Assembly (NCBI GenBank): GCA_030529945.1
Contig: JAUMVX010000007.1
Span: forward strand, 1-64,000
Length of the DNA: 64,000 bases
Origin: Bacteroidia bacterium
Lineage (GTDB): Bacteria; Bacteroidota; Bacteroidia; Bacteroidales; UBA932
Direction: 5' to 3'
Below, piece after piece: positions 26,922 through 35,706 of this stretch. Both the position numbers and the translations under genes were made by a program. Each line of letters opens with the position of its first letter. The first letter of the stretch is position 1. The notes under the pieces were generated by a model. The model was not told where the DNA came from. It searched no databases and saw nothing but the letters and a program-made list of their open reading frames with translations.

Positions 26922-27641
26922 ATGAGACGCGAGGACAGGGCAGGATTCTATATCACCGTGATTTTTCATCTGGTGCTGCTCATCGTTCTGCTCGCCTGTC
27001 AGCTGGGCTATACCGTAAGCCGCGAGAACAGTTTTCTTCTGGATTTTTCCCGTCAGGAGGATATCGAGAAACTGCGCCGTGAACTCGCTTTCAAAGAGCA
27101 GGTGAGCCGGCGTCTGGACGAACTCATCGCATCTTCATCCGGAGATGCCGCAGTGTCCTCCGTCCGCAACGTGGCCGTGGACCGCGGAGCCTTGAAGGAT
27201 GACCGGGGTACGGATGCGGAGCAGCTCTACAAGGATGCGGAACAGCTTCAGAAGGATATACGTTCCAGAGTCGAGATTCCCTCTTCTGACGAGGATTATG
27301 TCCCTGTCTCTCCTGTTAAGAAAACACAGGATGAGAAGGAAGCTGAAAGTGCCAGCTACTCCGGTCCCAGCGTAGTGTCCTACCAGCTCGAAGGCCGCAA
27401 GGCGAGCCGTCTTTCCATCCCGGCATACCGCTGTATGGGGTCGGGTGAAGTGACCGTCACCATCGCGGTGGACAATGCCGGAAACGTGATTCTTGCGAAA
27501 ATCCAGGATGAGGTTTCCTCCTCCGACGCCTGCCTTCGCAGCTTCGCCATCCGTGCCGCCCGCTCTTCCCGCTTCTCTTCCTCACCTTCAGCTCCGGCCC
27601 GACAGATGGGAAACATCGTTTACGCGTTCATAGCTCAGTAA
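26922..27641 (+). CDS. TonB-like energy transducer protein
   Basis: The 239-residue protein has one N-terminal membrane helix (about 8-27), a charged, coiled-coil-like periplasmic stretch (about 45-150), and a C-terminal domain with YRCMGSGEVTVTIAVDNAGNV followed by the pattern A-CL-SFAIRAARSSRF. This matches the TonB C-terminal fold used by Bacteroidota energy transducers. The usual long Pro-rich spacer is replaced by an Asp/Glu/Lys-rich one. The convergent operon on the other strand encodes ExbB- and ExbD-type proteins, which supports the call. Confidence 0.78.
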   Translation: MRREDRAGFYITVIFHLVLLIVLLACQLGYTVSRENSFLLDFSRQEDIEKLRRELAFKEQVSRRLDELIASSSGDAAVSSVRNVAVDRGALKDDRGTDAEQLYKDAEQLQKDIRSRVEIPSSDEDYVPVSPVKKTQDEKEAESASYSGPSVVSYQLEGRKASRLSIPAYRCMGSGEVTVTIAVDNAGNVILAKIQDEVSSSDACLRSFAIRAARSSRFSSSPSAPARQMGNIVYAFIAQ

Positions 27642-27709
27642 GTGAACAGTTCGCCGAAGGCCATCTCTGCTTGCAGGCCCTTCAGGATTCTGACCGTCAC
27701 ATAGAAAGA

Positions 27710-27744
27710 AAAAGACCGGCTATCTGGATGAAAGCCGGTCTTTT
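27710..27744. terminator. Bidirectional terminator between TonB-like gene and exb operon
   Basis: AAAAGACCGGCT and AGCCGGTCTTTT form a perfect 12-bp stem around an 11-base loop. It can serve both convergent units. Confidence 0.85.
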
Positions 27745-27761
27745 ACTTATGGAGAGCTCTG

Positions 27762-28235
27762 TTACTGAGCTTCAGGTTTTCTCGCCTGATACATAATCTT
27801 AAGCGCGGAGCAGCGTCTGAGCTCCTGCTTAACCTTGGTAATGATACCCATTCTCACGTCGCGGTCCGCTCTGATGACTGTGGTCATAAACTGACGGTCA
27901 GCCTCGTTCTTGCTGTCGCGCTCTGCGGCGATGAAGTCACGGATTTCGTCAGGAGTCCTGAAAGAATCGTTCAGCTGGATACGTGCGTCGGTACCGTACT
28001 GCGCCCTGTACTGGAGCGTAGGGGTTCCGATGTTTATGTATGCAGCAAGGTCTTTTCTTTCGAGCTTTACGGACTGCGAGGCCTCAGGAACGGTCACTAC
28101 GACCTTGTTCTCGCTGTCGCGCATCTGGGTCGTAACCATAAAGAAGAACAGAAGCATGAACACGATGTCCGAGAGAGAGGCCTGAGTCATCTCGGGCACT
28201 TCTTTCTTGTTGCTTGATCCACCGAATTTCGACAT
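27762..28235 (-). CDS. exbD: ExbD/TolR-type biopolymer transport protein (second copy)
   Basis: The 157-residue protein has an N-terminal membrane helix preceded by PEMTQASLSDIVFMLLFFFMV; the Asp in SDIVF is the conserved proton-channel residue. The C-terminal periplasmic domain ends with KVKQELRRCSALKIMYQAR, typical for the family. Together with the upstream ExbD it would form the heteromeric rotor inside the ExbB pentamer. It is the last gene of the operon; the gap to the previous gene is 15 bases. Confidence 0.9.
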   Translation of the reverse strand: MSKFGGSSNKKEVPEMTQASLSDIVFMLLFFFMVTTQMRDSENKVVVTVPEASQSVKLERKDLAAYINIGTPTLQYRAQYGTDARIQLNDSFRTPDEIRDFIAAERDSKNEADRQFMTTVIRADRDVRMGIITKVKQELRRCSALKIMYQARKPEAQ

Positions 28236-28250
28236 AATTATTCCTCCTTA

Positions 28251-28838
28251 TTATTTTCTGTTTTTGGTCACGTCCTTAGGCTCCGCCTCCGAGATGTTCG
28301 AAGGAACCGCTTCCTTGACTATGTCCTGGTAATCTTCTGACAGACGTATGAACGGTTTGCCGTAATTCCTGTATGAGAAATCATCGCGCAACTCGTCGAT
28401 AGCCTTTACAAGCTCATTCTGAACGGCGATATAAGCGTGGTAGCTCGTACCGTTGTCGTTCTGCAGGGAGATTACTCCCTTGGAAACCTCGCAAGGACCG
28501 TAGCCTTCGATATCGATAGTCTGCTTGTCCGGCAGATTAGGATTATTCGTAGGGTTGGTGAGGAATTCCTTGATCTTGTCTTTCAGCTGAGAAACATCCA
28601 TGAGCTCATTACCGGCAAACAGTCTGTCCTGAGAGTTAATCCTTACCATAATGATGTTACGGCGGTTAACTTTCTGGTCTTCGACCTTGGCGTTTGGATC
28701 CGGCATAGGAGGAAGACGTCTCGACAAACCTGTCTGAGACCCCATAGTGGTGGTCATCAGGAAGTAACACAGCAGCAGGAACGCGATGTCCGCGGTCGAG
28801 CTGGTGTTCATTGCAGGTACTTTCTTTTTATTGCCCAT
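28251..28838 (-). CDS. exbD: ExbD/TolR-type biopolymer transport protein (first copy)
   Basis: The 195-residue protein has the membrane helix with NTSSTADIAFLLLCYFLMTT; the Asp in ADIAF is the proton-channel residue. The periplasmic part is longer than usual. MNTSS at the start and KKVPAMNT before it match the long ExbD form of Bacteroidota. Two different ExbD subunits in one operon are common in this phylum. It lies 6 bases after the small membrane protein gene. Confidence 0.9.
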   Translation of the reverse strand: MGNKKKVPAMNTSSTADIAFLLLCYFLMTTTMGSQTGLSRRLPPMPDPNAKVEDQKVNRRNIIMVRINSQDRLFAGNELMDVSQLKDKIKEFLTNPTNNPNLPDKQTIDIEGYGPCEVSKGVISLQNDNGTSYHAYIAVQNELVKAIDELRDDFSYRNYGKPFIRLSEDYQDIVKEAVPSNISEAEPKDVTKNRK

Positions 28839-28844
28839 AGTGTT

Positions 28845-29285
28845 TTACTGTCTGTTGCGAATCACGATAGCTACTTCTCCGATGATGATGGCCACTACTG
28901 CGGCTGCTGCGGAGATGTAGGTAAGATTGAGAATGGAGTCTGTAAGTCTGAGTGTAGACTGGTCAGGCTGGTCGGTAGTAAGTCCTACTGCCGGCGTTCC
29001 CGGTGAGATGAGGTATACTACGAAGCATACGGCTGCTACCCCGACGAGACCGATGAGGAGCTTGAACAGACTCTTCGGGTCGTTCTTGATAGCGATTGCG
29101 ACACCTACCACAACTACTGCTATGGCCGCGATTGCAATCATAACGTATGTCCAGTAGAACAGAATGTCAACAGGCTGGGCGTTGTTGCTTTCGAAGTCTA
29201 CTACGAAACCCCAAACGCAGAGCGCTGCACTGATGACAATCAGCACTACCATCATCCACGTGAATATTTTATTGTAATTTTTCAT
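28845..29285 (-). CDS. Small four-helix membrane protein in exb operon
   Basis: The 146-residue product has four predicted membrane helices (about 9-29, 43-67, 74-95 and 118-141) with short loops. No family motif was recognised. It lies between exbB and exbD, 61 bases after exbB and 6 bases before exbD, and similar small proteins occupy this position in other Bacteroidales. A role as an accessory subunit of the proton channel is inferred from position only. Confidence 0.75.
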   Translation of the reverse strand: MKNYNKIFTWMMVVLIVISAALCVWGFVVDFESNNAQPVDILFYWTYVMIAIAAIAVVVVGVAIAIKNDPKSLFKLLIGLVGVAAVCFVVYLISPGTPAVGLTTDQPDQSTLRLTDSILNLTYISAAAAVVAIIIGEVAIVIRNRQ

Positions 29286-29346
29286 TATGAATAATCGCTA
29301 AAATCCTATAATCACTTGTTCTCTTGCGTGTGTCTGTGGCAACTGA

Positions 29347-30138
29347 TTATTTGCCCTGATATTTGGTGAGAATATCAATGAGAGTGATCGAGGAATCCTC
29401 CATATCGATGGTGAGGGAGTCGATCTTGGCAAGTATGTAGTTGTAGAACACCTGAAGAATCATAGCGACGATAAGACCGCCTACGGTGGTGATAAGGGCG
29501 ACTTTCATACCTCCGGCAACGATGTTAGGGGAGATGTCACCTGCAGCCTGGATGTTGTCGAAGGCCTGGATCATACCGATAACGGTTCCGAGGAATCCCA
29601 GAGACGGTGCGAGGGCGATGAAGAGCGCAATCCAGGAGAGACCGTTCTCCATATTGCTCATCTGTACGGAGCCGTAGGAAACTACTGACTTCTCCACTAC
29701 ATCGAGACCCTGGTCATAACGGAGGAGACCCTGGTAGAAGATGGAGGCGACAGGACCGCGGGTGTTGCGGCAGATTTCCTTCGCTGCCTCTACACCGCTT
29801 TCGTTGAGAGCCTTCTCGACTTTCTCGCAGAGAGCCTTGGCGTTAGTCTTGGCGAAAGAGAGGTAAAGTATTCTCTCGATGGCAAATGCGAGACCGATGA
29901 TCAAGCAGATTACGATGAGGGCCATAAAGCCCGGGCCACCCTCGATGAACTTGGTCTTGAGAGCCTGGTGAAGCGGAACTTCGCTCTTCTGGTTGAAGAT
30001 GTCCTCTTCGCTCATGGTCTCAGTGGCGACTGTCTGCTCCGTAGCCGGTGCAGCTGCCTGGTCTTCCTGGGCGGATGCGATGTTTGCAGAAAGAACCATA
30101 AGGCTCATTGCTGCCAGAATCATGAAAAACTTTTTCAT
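29347..30138 (-). CDS. exbB: MotA/TolQ/ExbB proton channel protein
   Basis: The 263-residue protein has a signal-peptide-like head (about 1-23), an Ala/Thr/Glu-rich periplasmic stretch, then three membrane helices. Typical parts are FAIERILYL in the first, ENGLSWIALFIALAPSLGFL and GTVIGMIQAF in the second (proton-path Thr region), and ALITTVGGLIVAM in the third. The N-terminal extension with signal is normal for Bacteroidota. It starts an operon of four genes that powers TonB-dependent transport or a Tol-like function. Confidence 0.92.
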   Translation of the reverse strand: MKKFFMILAAMSLMVLSANIASAQEDQAAAPATEQTVATETMSEEDIFNQKSEVPLHQALKTKFIEGGPGFMALIVICLIIGLAFAIERILYLSFAKTNAKALCEKVEKALNESGVEAAKEICRNTRGPVASIFYQGLLRYDQGLDVVEKSVVSYGSVQMSNMENGLSWIALFIALAPSLGFLGTVIGMIQAFDNIQAAGDISPNIVAGGMKVALITTVGGLIVAMILQVFYNYILAKIDSLTIDMEDSSITLIDILTKYQGK

Positions 30139-30184
30139 AACCTTTCTGATGTGTGTTTTTAATTAATAATGTATTAAATAGTTA

Positions 30185-30192
30185 CAAATATC
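30185..30192 (-). promoter_or_regulatory. Possible promoter for exb operon
   Basis: The minus strand reads GATATTTG, one mismatch from TAnnTTTG, 46 bases before the exbB ATG. Confidence 0.35.
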
Positions 30193-30261
30193 TTCGTGGC
30201 TGTGGCGTGTGTACGTCCCGGTAAAATCGCTGCAATTTAGTAAAAATATTTCGGAATGCAA

Positions 30262-31305
30262 TCATATTTGCGATATTTCGCCGCAGAGACTCACGCGCAG
30301 ACCCCTTTTCACCGCTTCGTTGTCCTCCGTCTCTCCCATCAGGCAGAAGAGCTTGGCGAGGGCGCTTTCGGTGGTGCTGTCGTATCCCGACACCACCCCG
30401 GCCTCCTTGAGTTTCTTCCCCGTGGCATATATGTCCATATCCACGCCGCCGTGCAGGCACTGCGTGACGTTCAGCAGTATCTTGCCCCGCCCGCAGGCCT
30501 CCTTCACTATGTCCAGGAACCACTCTTTCGAGGGGGCGTTGCCGGCTCCGTAAGTCTCTATGATGACCGCCCTGGTCTCCTCTCCCAGCAGGATGTTTCC
30601 GACGACTCTCGGCGTGATGCCCGGGTGCAGTTTCAGAATGGAGACTCTGGTATCCAGAGAGGTCCTGACTTTCAGGCTGCGTGAACCCGGAGCGGGGTAG
30701 CGGATGGCTGCGGTGTTATACCTTATGCTGATGCCCGCTTCCGCGAGCGGGGGATAGTTCGCCGAATCGAAGGCGGTGAATCCCTCGGAGTTCACCTTGG
30801 TGCAGCGGTTTCCGCGCAGAAGCTTGGAATTGAAATAGATGCAGACTTCCGGAACTGCCGCTCCCCCGTCTTCCCCCCGGGCTGAAGCGATCTCGACCGA
30901 GGATACCAGATTCTCTTTGCCGTCGGTGCGCGGCCTTCCTATCGGCAGCTGGCTTCCGGTGAAGATGACCGGTTTGCCCAGGCCTTCGAGCATAAAGCTC
31001 AGGGCCGAGGCGGAGAAGGCCATAGTGTCGGTGCCGTGCAGCACCACGAAGCCGTCGTACTCGTCGTAGCGGTCGCGGATCAGAGCTGCGAGCCGCTTCC
31101 ACATCGCCGGCTCGACATCCGAGGAGTCAATGAGCGGAGTGAACGTGTGCACGTCGATGCGGCAGGCGAATTTGCGCAGTTCGGGCACCTCCTGCAATAT
31201 CTGTCCGAAGTCGAATGGTTTCAGGCTCTGGTCGCGGGGGTCTTCTTTCATTCCGATGGTTCCTCCCGTGTAGATGAGGAGCACGGACGATCTGTATTCT
31301 TCCAT
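30262..31305 (-). CDS. ansA: Type I L-asparaginase
   Basis: The enzyme hydrolyses asparagine to aspartate and ammonia. It has 347 residues from the ATG at 31305. VLLIYTGGTIGMKED contains the catalytic Thr in TGGTIG, and VVLHGTDTMAFSASALSFML holds the second catalytic Thr-Asp pair. No signal peptide is present, so it is cytoplasmic type I. The longer frame starting upstream would overlap tatD. With the chosen start the gap from the tatD stop is 4 bases, indicating an operon. Confidence 0.93.
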   Translation of the reverse strand: MEEYRSSVLLIYTGGTIGMKEDPRDQSLKPFDFGQILQEVPELRKFACRIDVHTFTPLIDSSDVEPAMWKRLAALIRDRYDEYDGFVVLHGTDTMAFSASALSFMLEGLGKPVIFTGSQLPIGRPRTDGKENLVSSVEIASARGEDGGAAVPEVCIYFNSKLLRGNRCTKVNSEGFTAFDSANYPPLAEAGISIRYNTAAIRYPAPGSRSLKVRTSLDTRVSILKLHPGITPRVVGNILLGEETRAVIIETYGAGNAPSKEWFLDIVKEACGRGKILLNVTQCLHGGVDMDIYATGKKLKEAGVVSGYDSTTESALAKLFCLMGETEDNEAVKRGLRVSLCGEISQI

Positions 31306-31309
31306 AAGG

Positions 31310-32092
31310 CTATAGTTTCTGAAGTGCGAAAAGTCTTTCGGCATTCTCTGTGCTTATCCGGGCCACTTCCCCGAGCGGGAGTCCCTTTATTTCGGCGATC
31401 TTCGCCGCGATGGACGGAATGTGTGCGCTCTCGTTTCTGCTCCCCCTGTAAGGGACGGGAGCCAGATACGGGGCGTCCGTCTCCAGCAGTATCCGCTCCA
31501 TAGGGATTTCCGTGATGCTCCGCGCGACGCCTGCGTTCTTGAATGTCACGGTACCGCCGATGCCCACATACCAGTCCCCCAGCCTTTCCAGCCTGCGGAA
31601 GGTCTCGGCGCTGCCGCCGAAGGCGTGCAGATTGCCCCGCAGGTGCAGGTGACGGCAGTCTTCCAGTATGCTGAAGAAGTCTTCGGTGGCGTCGCGCAGG
31701 TGGATGTTTACCGGAAGGTCGTGTTCGCAGGCCAGTTCCAGCTGCACCCGGAACGCTTCTTTCTGAAGCTGCGCCGTATCCGCTCCGTAGTGGTAGTCGA
31801 GTCCTATCTCTCCCACGGCCACCGCCTTCCGCTCGCGCAGGGTCTGTTCCACCGCCGCGACTTCGTCCCTCCAGTCATCTCCGACAGAGCCGGGATAGAG
31901 TCCGGCCATAATCCTCAGGCAGTCGGGATGCCTGTCGGCAAGCGCGAGCATCGAGGCGCGCTCGTGTGAGCTTATGTCAGCCTGTATCAGGATTTTGACC
32001 CCAGCGGCCAGAGCTCTTTCGATCACTGCGTCCCGCTCGGCCTCGGGGTACATTTCATCGTAATTATGCGTATGCGTGTCCACGAATTCCAT
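31310..32092 (-). CDS. tatD: TatD family metal-dependent hydrolase
   Basis: The 260-residue protein is a TIM-barrel metal enzyme of the TatD DNase family. Ligand motifs are FVDTHTHNYD, AVGEIGLDYHY, PVNIHLRDA, LHAFGG and ILLETDAPYLAP. The start at 32092 was preferred over TTG 32110. TatD acts as a 3'-5' exonuclease in known cases. It is the first gene of the tatD-ansA unit, with promoter elements directly upstream. Confidence 0.9.
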   Translation of the reverse strand: MEFVDTHTHNYDEMYPEAERDAVIERALAAGVKILIQADISSHERASMLALADRHPDCLRIMAGLYPGSVGDDWRDEVAAVEQTLRERKAVAVGEIGLDYHYGADTAQLQKEAFRVQLELACEHDLPVNIHLRDATEDFFSILEDCRHLHLRGNLHAFGGSAETFRRLERLGDWYVGIGGTVTFKNAGVARSITEIPMERILLETDAPYLAPVPYRGSRNESAHIPSIAAKIAEIKGLPLGEVARISTENAERLFALQKL

Positions 32093-32098
32093 ATTCCG

Positions 32099-32115
32099 CA
32101 AAAGTAGCAAAATTA
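32099..32115 (-). promoter_or_regulatory. Two TAnnTTTG elements upstream of tatD
   Basis: On the minus strand TAATTTTG (32115-32108) and TACTTTTG (32106-32099) are both perfect matches. The first leaves a 5' leader of about 10 nt; the second would make the transcript nearly leaderless. Confidence 0.55.
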
Positions 32116-32195
32116 TTCGGCTTCTCCTGCGGGCGGAAACAATTTAAGACAGCCCCTGCCGTGCGTGAACTTCTCGCATAGCCTGCGAAGGTCAG

Positions 32196-33359
32196 CTATG
32201 TTATCCTCACGTTTATGGAGCAGCGGCCGAGCAGGTCGGTGCAGATCAGACCGTCGCTCTCCAGCAGGGTCAGATACGAAGCCGCCGTGCTGAAGGGAAG
32301 ACCCAGCGCTCCGGCAATCTCTTCCCGGCAGATGCCCCTGTTCAGGCGCACGAGCTTCACGATGGCGAACAGACGGTCCACGTCTTCCGGCGGCAGGGAG
32401 CCTTCATAGAGCGAGCGGACCTCCTCCTCGAGGCAGTCGCGCCTGCGGTAGCCCGCCGCTCCGAGACCCAGACTCCTTACCAGAGTCCCCGGATCGATAA
32501 TAGGCTCCGCCAATTTCTTGCCGATGAGCCGGTTACATCCTGCCGAACGCAGATCGTCCACTCGCCCTGGAAGGGCATACACCTCGCGGTTATACGAAGC
32601 TGCTAGCCTCGCGGTGATCATACCGCCTCCCCGGATCTTCGACTCGATGAGTATGGTCGCGGCGCACAGGCCCGCTATGATGCGGTTCCTCCTCAGAAAA
32701 TTGATGGCGATGGCCTTGGTCCCGGGCGGATAGTCCGTTATGAGGCCGCAGCCCGCGCAGGCGCAAATCCGGTCCGCCGCATATTCGTGACTGCGTGGAT
32801 AGACCTCGTCTATGCCCGTAGGCAGCACCCCTATGGTCGGAAGACCGGCTTCGAGTGCGGCCTGATGGGCTGTTATGTCCGTTCCCAATGCCAGACCGCT
32901 GACTATCACCGGTCTGGTCTTCGCCGCAGAGAGCGCCGCCACTATCCTGCGGCACCATTCCCTGCCGTAAGGCGAGATGTCTCGCGTCCCCACTATCGCG
33001 ATGTGCGGCAGATTGCCGAAGAGGCTCTCGACGGGAGAGTCCGACCGGATATAAAGGCCCAGAGGCGGGTCTTCGCATTCCCTGAGCATTTCGGGGAAGT
33101 GGGGGTCGGAAATCTCCAGATAGCGGCAGCCCCGTCTCTCCAGCCTCTCCAGTTCTTCGGCCGCCAGGTCCAGTTCCCGGCGGCTGATCCGGGATGTCCA
33201 GACGGAATGGGGGCCGGTCAGAGCCGACAGCTCCCTGCTTCCGAGTTCGAAAATGGCTCCGGCGCTCCCGGCGGCCTTGATGAGTTCCAGAGCCTTGCGC
33301 GGCTCATAGCCGAAAATCCGGCCGAGCGCGCAGATGCAGATTTTTTCTCCGTATTCCAT
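32196..33359 (-). CDS. dprA: DNA processing protein DprA
   Basis: DprA binds single-stranded DNA and loads RecA during transformation. The 387-residue protein (start MEYGEKICIC at 33359) has an N-terminal helical region, a Rossmann-type core with IVGTRDISPYG, SGLALGTDITAH, GVLPTGIDEVYP, and LRRNRIIAGL, and a C-terminal winged helix (about 325-385). A near-match to the -7 element (TATATTCG) lies 22-29 bases upstream. The hairpin after queA separates the two genes. Confidence 0.93.
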   Translation of the reverse strand: MEYGEKICICALGRIFGYEPRKALELIKAAGSAGAIFELGSRELSALTGPHSVWTSRISRRELDLAAEELERLERRGCRYLEISDPHFPEMLRECEDPPLGLYIRSDSPVESLFGNLPHIAIVGTRDISPYGREWCRRIVAALSAAKTRPVIVSGLALGTDITAHQAALEAGLPTIGVLPTGIDEVYPRSHEYAADRICACAGCGLITDYPPGTKAIAINFLRRNRIIAGLCAATILIESKIRGGGMITARLAASYNREVYALPGRVDDLRSAGCNRLIGKKLAEPIIDPGTLVRSLGLGAAGYRRRDCLEEEVRSLYEGSLPPEDVDRLFAIVKLVRLNRGICREEIAGALGLPFSTAASYLTLLESDGLICTDLLGRCSINVRIT

Positions 33360-33404
33360 AATCAAGTAGGTTTGTCTGCGCGAATATAGCGCACAAAAAC
33401 GGAA

Positions 33405-33438
33405 AAGTCATCCGGATCTGCATCATTCCGAATGACTT
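33405..33438 (-). terminator. Hairpin after queA
   Basis: On the minus strand AAGTCATTCGGAAT pairs imperfectly with ATCCGGATGACTT and is followed by a T-rich stretch, consistent with a terminator or attenuator between queA and dprA. Confidence 0.6.
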
Positions 33439-33469
33439 ATATACGAATCTTGAATAATATACACTTTTT

Positions 33470-34519
33470 TTAAACGATCAGCATCGCATCTCCGTAAGGC
33501 CCGAAACGGTAGCCCTCCTCGAGAGCGACCTTGTAGGCGTTCATTACCTTGTCGAAGCCTCCGAAAGCGGCCACGGCCATAAGCATCGTGGACTCCGGGA
33601 GGTGGAAATTCGAGATTATCGCCGAAGGTATGGAGAAACTGTATGGCGGGAAGATGAACTTGTCGGTCCAGGTGTCGCAAGGGTTCACCCTCTTGCCCGG
33701 AGTCACATTAGTCTCCAGGGCGCGGATTACCGTGATGCCCACAGCCACGACCTTATGTCCGCCGTCCTTCGTCCCGTTAATCTCTTCGGCCGCCTCCGGA
33801 CTGATGATCATCCTCTCCGCATCGGTGCGGTGCTTGGAAAGGTCTTCCACATCCACTCTGCGGAAATGGCCGATCCCCATATGGACTGTGATGAAACTCT
33901 TGCGGATATCCTTAAGAATCATCCTGTTAAATAGTTCGCGACTGAAATGCAGGCCTGCAGCCGGAGCCGACACGGCTCCTTCGTGGGCGGCGAAGATGGT
34001 CTGGAAATTCTCCGTGTCCTCGCGGGTGACGTGCGGCTTCACCCACTGCGGCACCGGGACTTCCCCCAGTGAGAAGAGCACTTTTTTGAACTCCTCATAA
34101 GAACCGTCGTAGAGGAAGCGCAGCGTGCGTCCCCGGGATGTGGTGTTGTCTATGACTTCAGCCACGAGGCTTTCGTCCTCGCCGAAATAGAGTTTGTTGC
34201 CGATGCGGATCTTTCTCGCAGGCTCCACAATCACGTCCCAGAGCCTCTGCTCGCGGTTAAGCTCCCTGAGCAGAAAGACCATAATGTCGGCTCCCGTCTT
34301 TTCCTTCTTGCCGTAGAGCCGGGCCGGGAACACTTTCGTGTCGTTGAAGACGAAACGGTCATCTTTTCCGAAGTAGTCTATGACATCCTTGAAGAGCCTG
34401 TGCTCTATTTCGCCCGTGTCCTTGTGCAGGACCATAAGCCGGCATTCGTCGCGCCATCTGGTCGGCTCCTGGGCCACCCTGTCCTTGGGAAGTGCGAACT
34501 GGAATTGGGAAAGTTTCAT
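33470..34519 (-). CDS. queA: tRNA preQ1(34) S-adenosylmethionine ribosyltransferase-isomerase
   Basis: QueA builds epoxyqueuosine in the wobble position of certain tRNAs. The 349-residue protein starts MKLSQFQFALPKDRVAQEP, and shows FNDTKVFPARL, APAAGLHFS and NFHLPESTMLMAVAAFGG, all strongly conserved. Length is normal. A Nudix gene lies 63 bases upstream on the same strand. Confidence 0.95.
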   Translation of the reverse strand: MKLSQFQFALPKDRVAQEPTRWRDECRLMVLHKDTGEIEHRLFKDVIDYFGKDDRFVFNDTKVFPARLYGKKEKTGADIMVFLLRELNREQRLWDVIVEPARKIRIGNKLYFGEDESLVAEVIDNTTSRGRTLRFLYDGSYEEFKKVLFSLGEVPVPQWVKPHVTREDTENFQTIFAAHEGAVSAPAAGLHFSRELFNRMILKDIRKSFITVHMGIGHFRRVDVEDLSKHRTDAERMIISPEAAEEINGTKDGGHKVVAVGITVIRALETNVTPGKRVNPCDTWTDKFIFPPYSFSIPSAIISNFHLPESTMLMAVAAFGGFDKVMNAYKVALEEGYRFGPYGDAMLIV

Positions 34520-34582
34520 AAAATATCGTTCTAACCATTATTATACGGCAGCAACGTGAAAAAAGTTTCAGTCCCTGAAACA

Positions 34583-35203
34583 CTATATCTCTTTCTTCGT
34601 GGCCTCGCGGAAGACTTCGAGGATGGACGGATAGCTGTTCTTCAGGAACGGAGGCAGGCTCGAACGCGCGACCCAGGCCGCCTTGCTTATGTCCTCCTCC
34701 CGCTGCGGAATCAGCTCCACGGGTGCGGTGTAAAGCATATGATACCACCAGGTATGCTTCAGATGCCACTTCCCGTCGCGGAAGTAACAGTGGTCCGTCA
34801 TACAGATGAGGTCCCGCAGCTCGATGTCGCCCAGGCCGGTTTCTTCCTGCACTTCGCGCAGGGCGGTCGTGCTGATGTCCTCGCCTTTTTCCTGATGCCC
34901 TTTCGGCAGGTCCCAGAGCGAACTGCGGTTTATCAGAAGGTAGTCTCCGCGCCTGTTCGTGACCAGACCTCCCGCCGCGCTTACTTCCCGGAACTCTGCG
35001 CAGAGGCGGCGGTAGACAGCCTCCGTATCTTCAGTCGGAATATAGGTTCTGCTGAGCGACTGCCCGGCTTCGAACATCCCCACTAGAGTCTTCAGGTCGA
35101 GTTTCAGCCCGTAATGGAACTCCACCGCGTTAGGGTCGGAGAGCGCCTGCTCCCCGGGAGAACAGATGATAATGCAGCGTTTCTCGAAATAAATTCTGTG
35201 CAT
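34583..35203 (-). CDS. Nudix hydrolase
   Basis: The 206-residue protein (start MHRIYFEKR at 35203) has an N-terminal part of about 75 residues and then a Nudix domain. The Nudix box is GHQEKGEDISTTALREVQEE followed by TGL, with the key residues in place. It hydrolyses some nucleoside diphosphate derivative; the substrate is unknown. The first part, with IIICSPGEQALSD, is not part of the standard domain and is common in Bacteroidales Nudix proteins. The upstream in-frame region was excluded because it crosses into the divergent promoter. Confidence 0.85.
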   Translation of the reverse strand: MHRIYFEKRCIIICSPGEQALSDPNAVEFHYGLKLDLKTLVGMFEAGQSLSRTYIPTEDTEAVYRRLCAEFREVSAAGGLVTNRRGDYLLINRSSLWDLPKGHQEKGEDISTTALREVQEETGLGDIELRDLICMTDHCYFRDGKWHLKHTWWYHMLYTAPVELIPQREEDISKAAWVARSSLPPFLKNSYPSILEVFREATKKEI

Positions 35204-35215
35204 CGGAAAAATTGC

Positions 35216-35223
35216 TATATTTG
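35216..35223 (+). promoter_or_regulatory. TAnnTTTG promoter for the 35248 operon
   Basis: TATATTTG, a perfect match, 25 bases before the ATG at 35248, in the divergent spacer with the Nudix gene. Confidence 0.7.
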
Positions 35224-35247
35224 TAGTCTGTCCGCAAAAATAGTAAA

Positions 35248-35703
35248 ATGGCAACTCAATACAAAAGCAAACACGGGACAGTCTCACGCGCAGCGTGTGA
35301 ACTGTATATGAATTTCGTGGACTGCAGCCGCTTCCGCGATATGATTCCCGAGGACAAGCGGGATGCGGTCACGGCCGACTATGATTCCATAAAGGCTGTG
35401 GTGCAGGGTTTCAGCATAGGAGTGAGAATCGTCCGCAGAGAGCCTTATAAGCTTATAATGCTCGAGGATGACGGCGCTCCGTTCCACTTTACGATAGATC
35501 TGCATTTCGATCAGACCGACAGCCCTTCGAAAACGGAGTTCTACATAAACGTGTCCGCCGACCTGAATCTAATGATGAAGATGATGCTCGGCACGAAGAT
35601 ACAGACCGCTCTGGACAAGATAGTCGATGCTTTGGTGGCGGCTTCCGAAGGCCGTATGCCCGAGGGCGTGGATCCCGAAATGCTGAAGAATTTCAAGTTC
35701 TGA
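35248..35703 (+). CDS. SRPBCC-fold protein
   Basis: The 151-residue protein starts with a short strand, has FVDCSRFRDMIPEDK early, alternating strands, and a long C-terminal helix (about 105-135, rich in Met, Leu and Ala). This pattern matches the SRPBCC (polyketide cyclase/START-like) proteins often found in Bacteroidota. The ligand is unknown. The rRNA methyltransferase gene follows after 3 bases, so they share an operon. Confidence 0.7.
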   Translation: MATQYKSKHGTVSRAACELYMNFVDCSRFRDMIPEDKRDAVTADYDSIKAVVQGFSIGVRIVRREPYKLIMLEDDGAPFHFTIDLHFDQTDSPSKTEFYINVSADLNLMMKMMLGTKIQTALDKIVDALVAASEGRMPEGVDPEMLKNFKF

Positions 35704-35706
35704 GAG

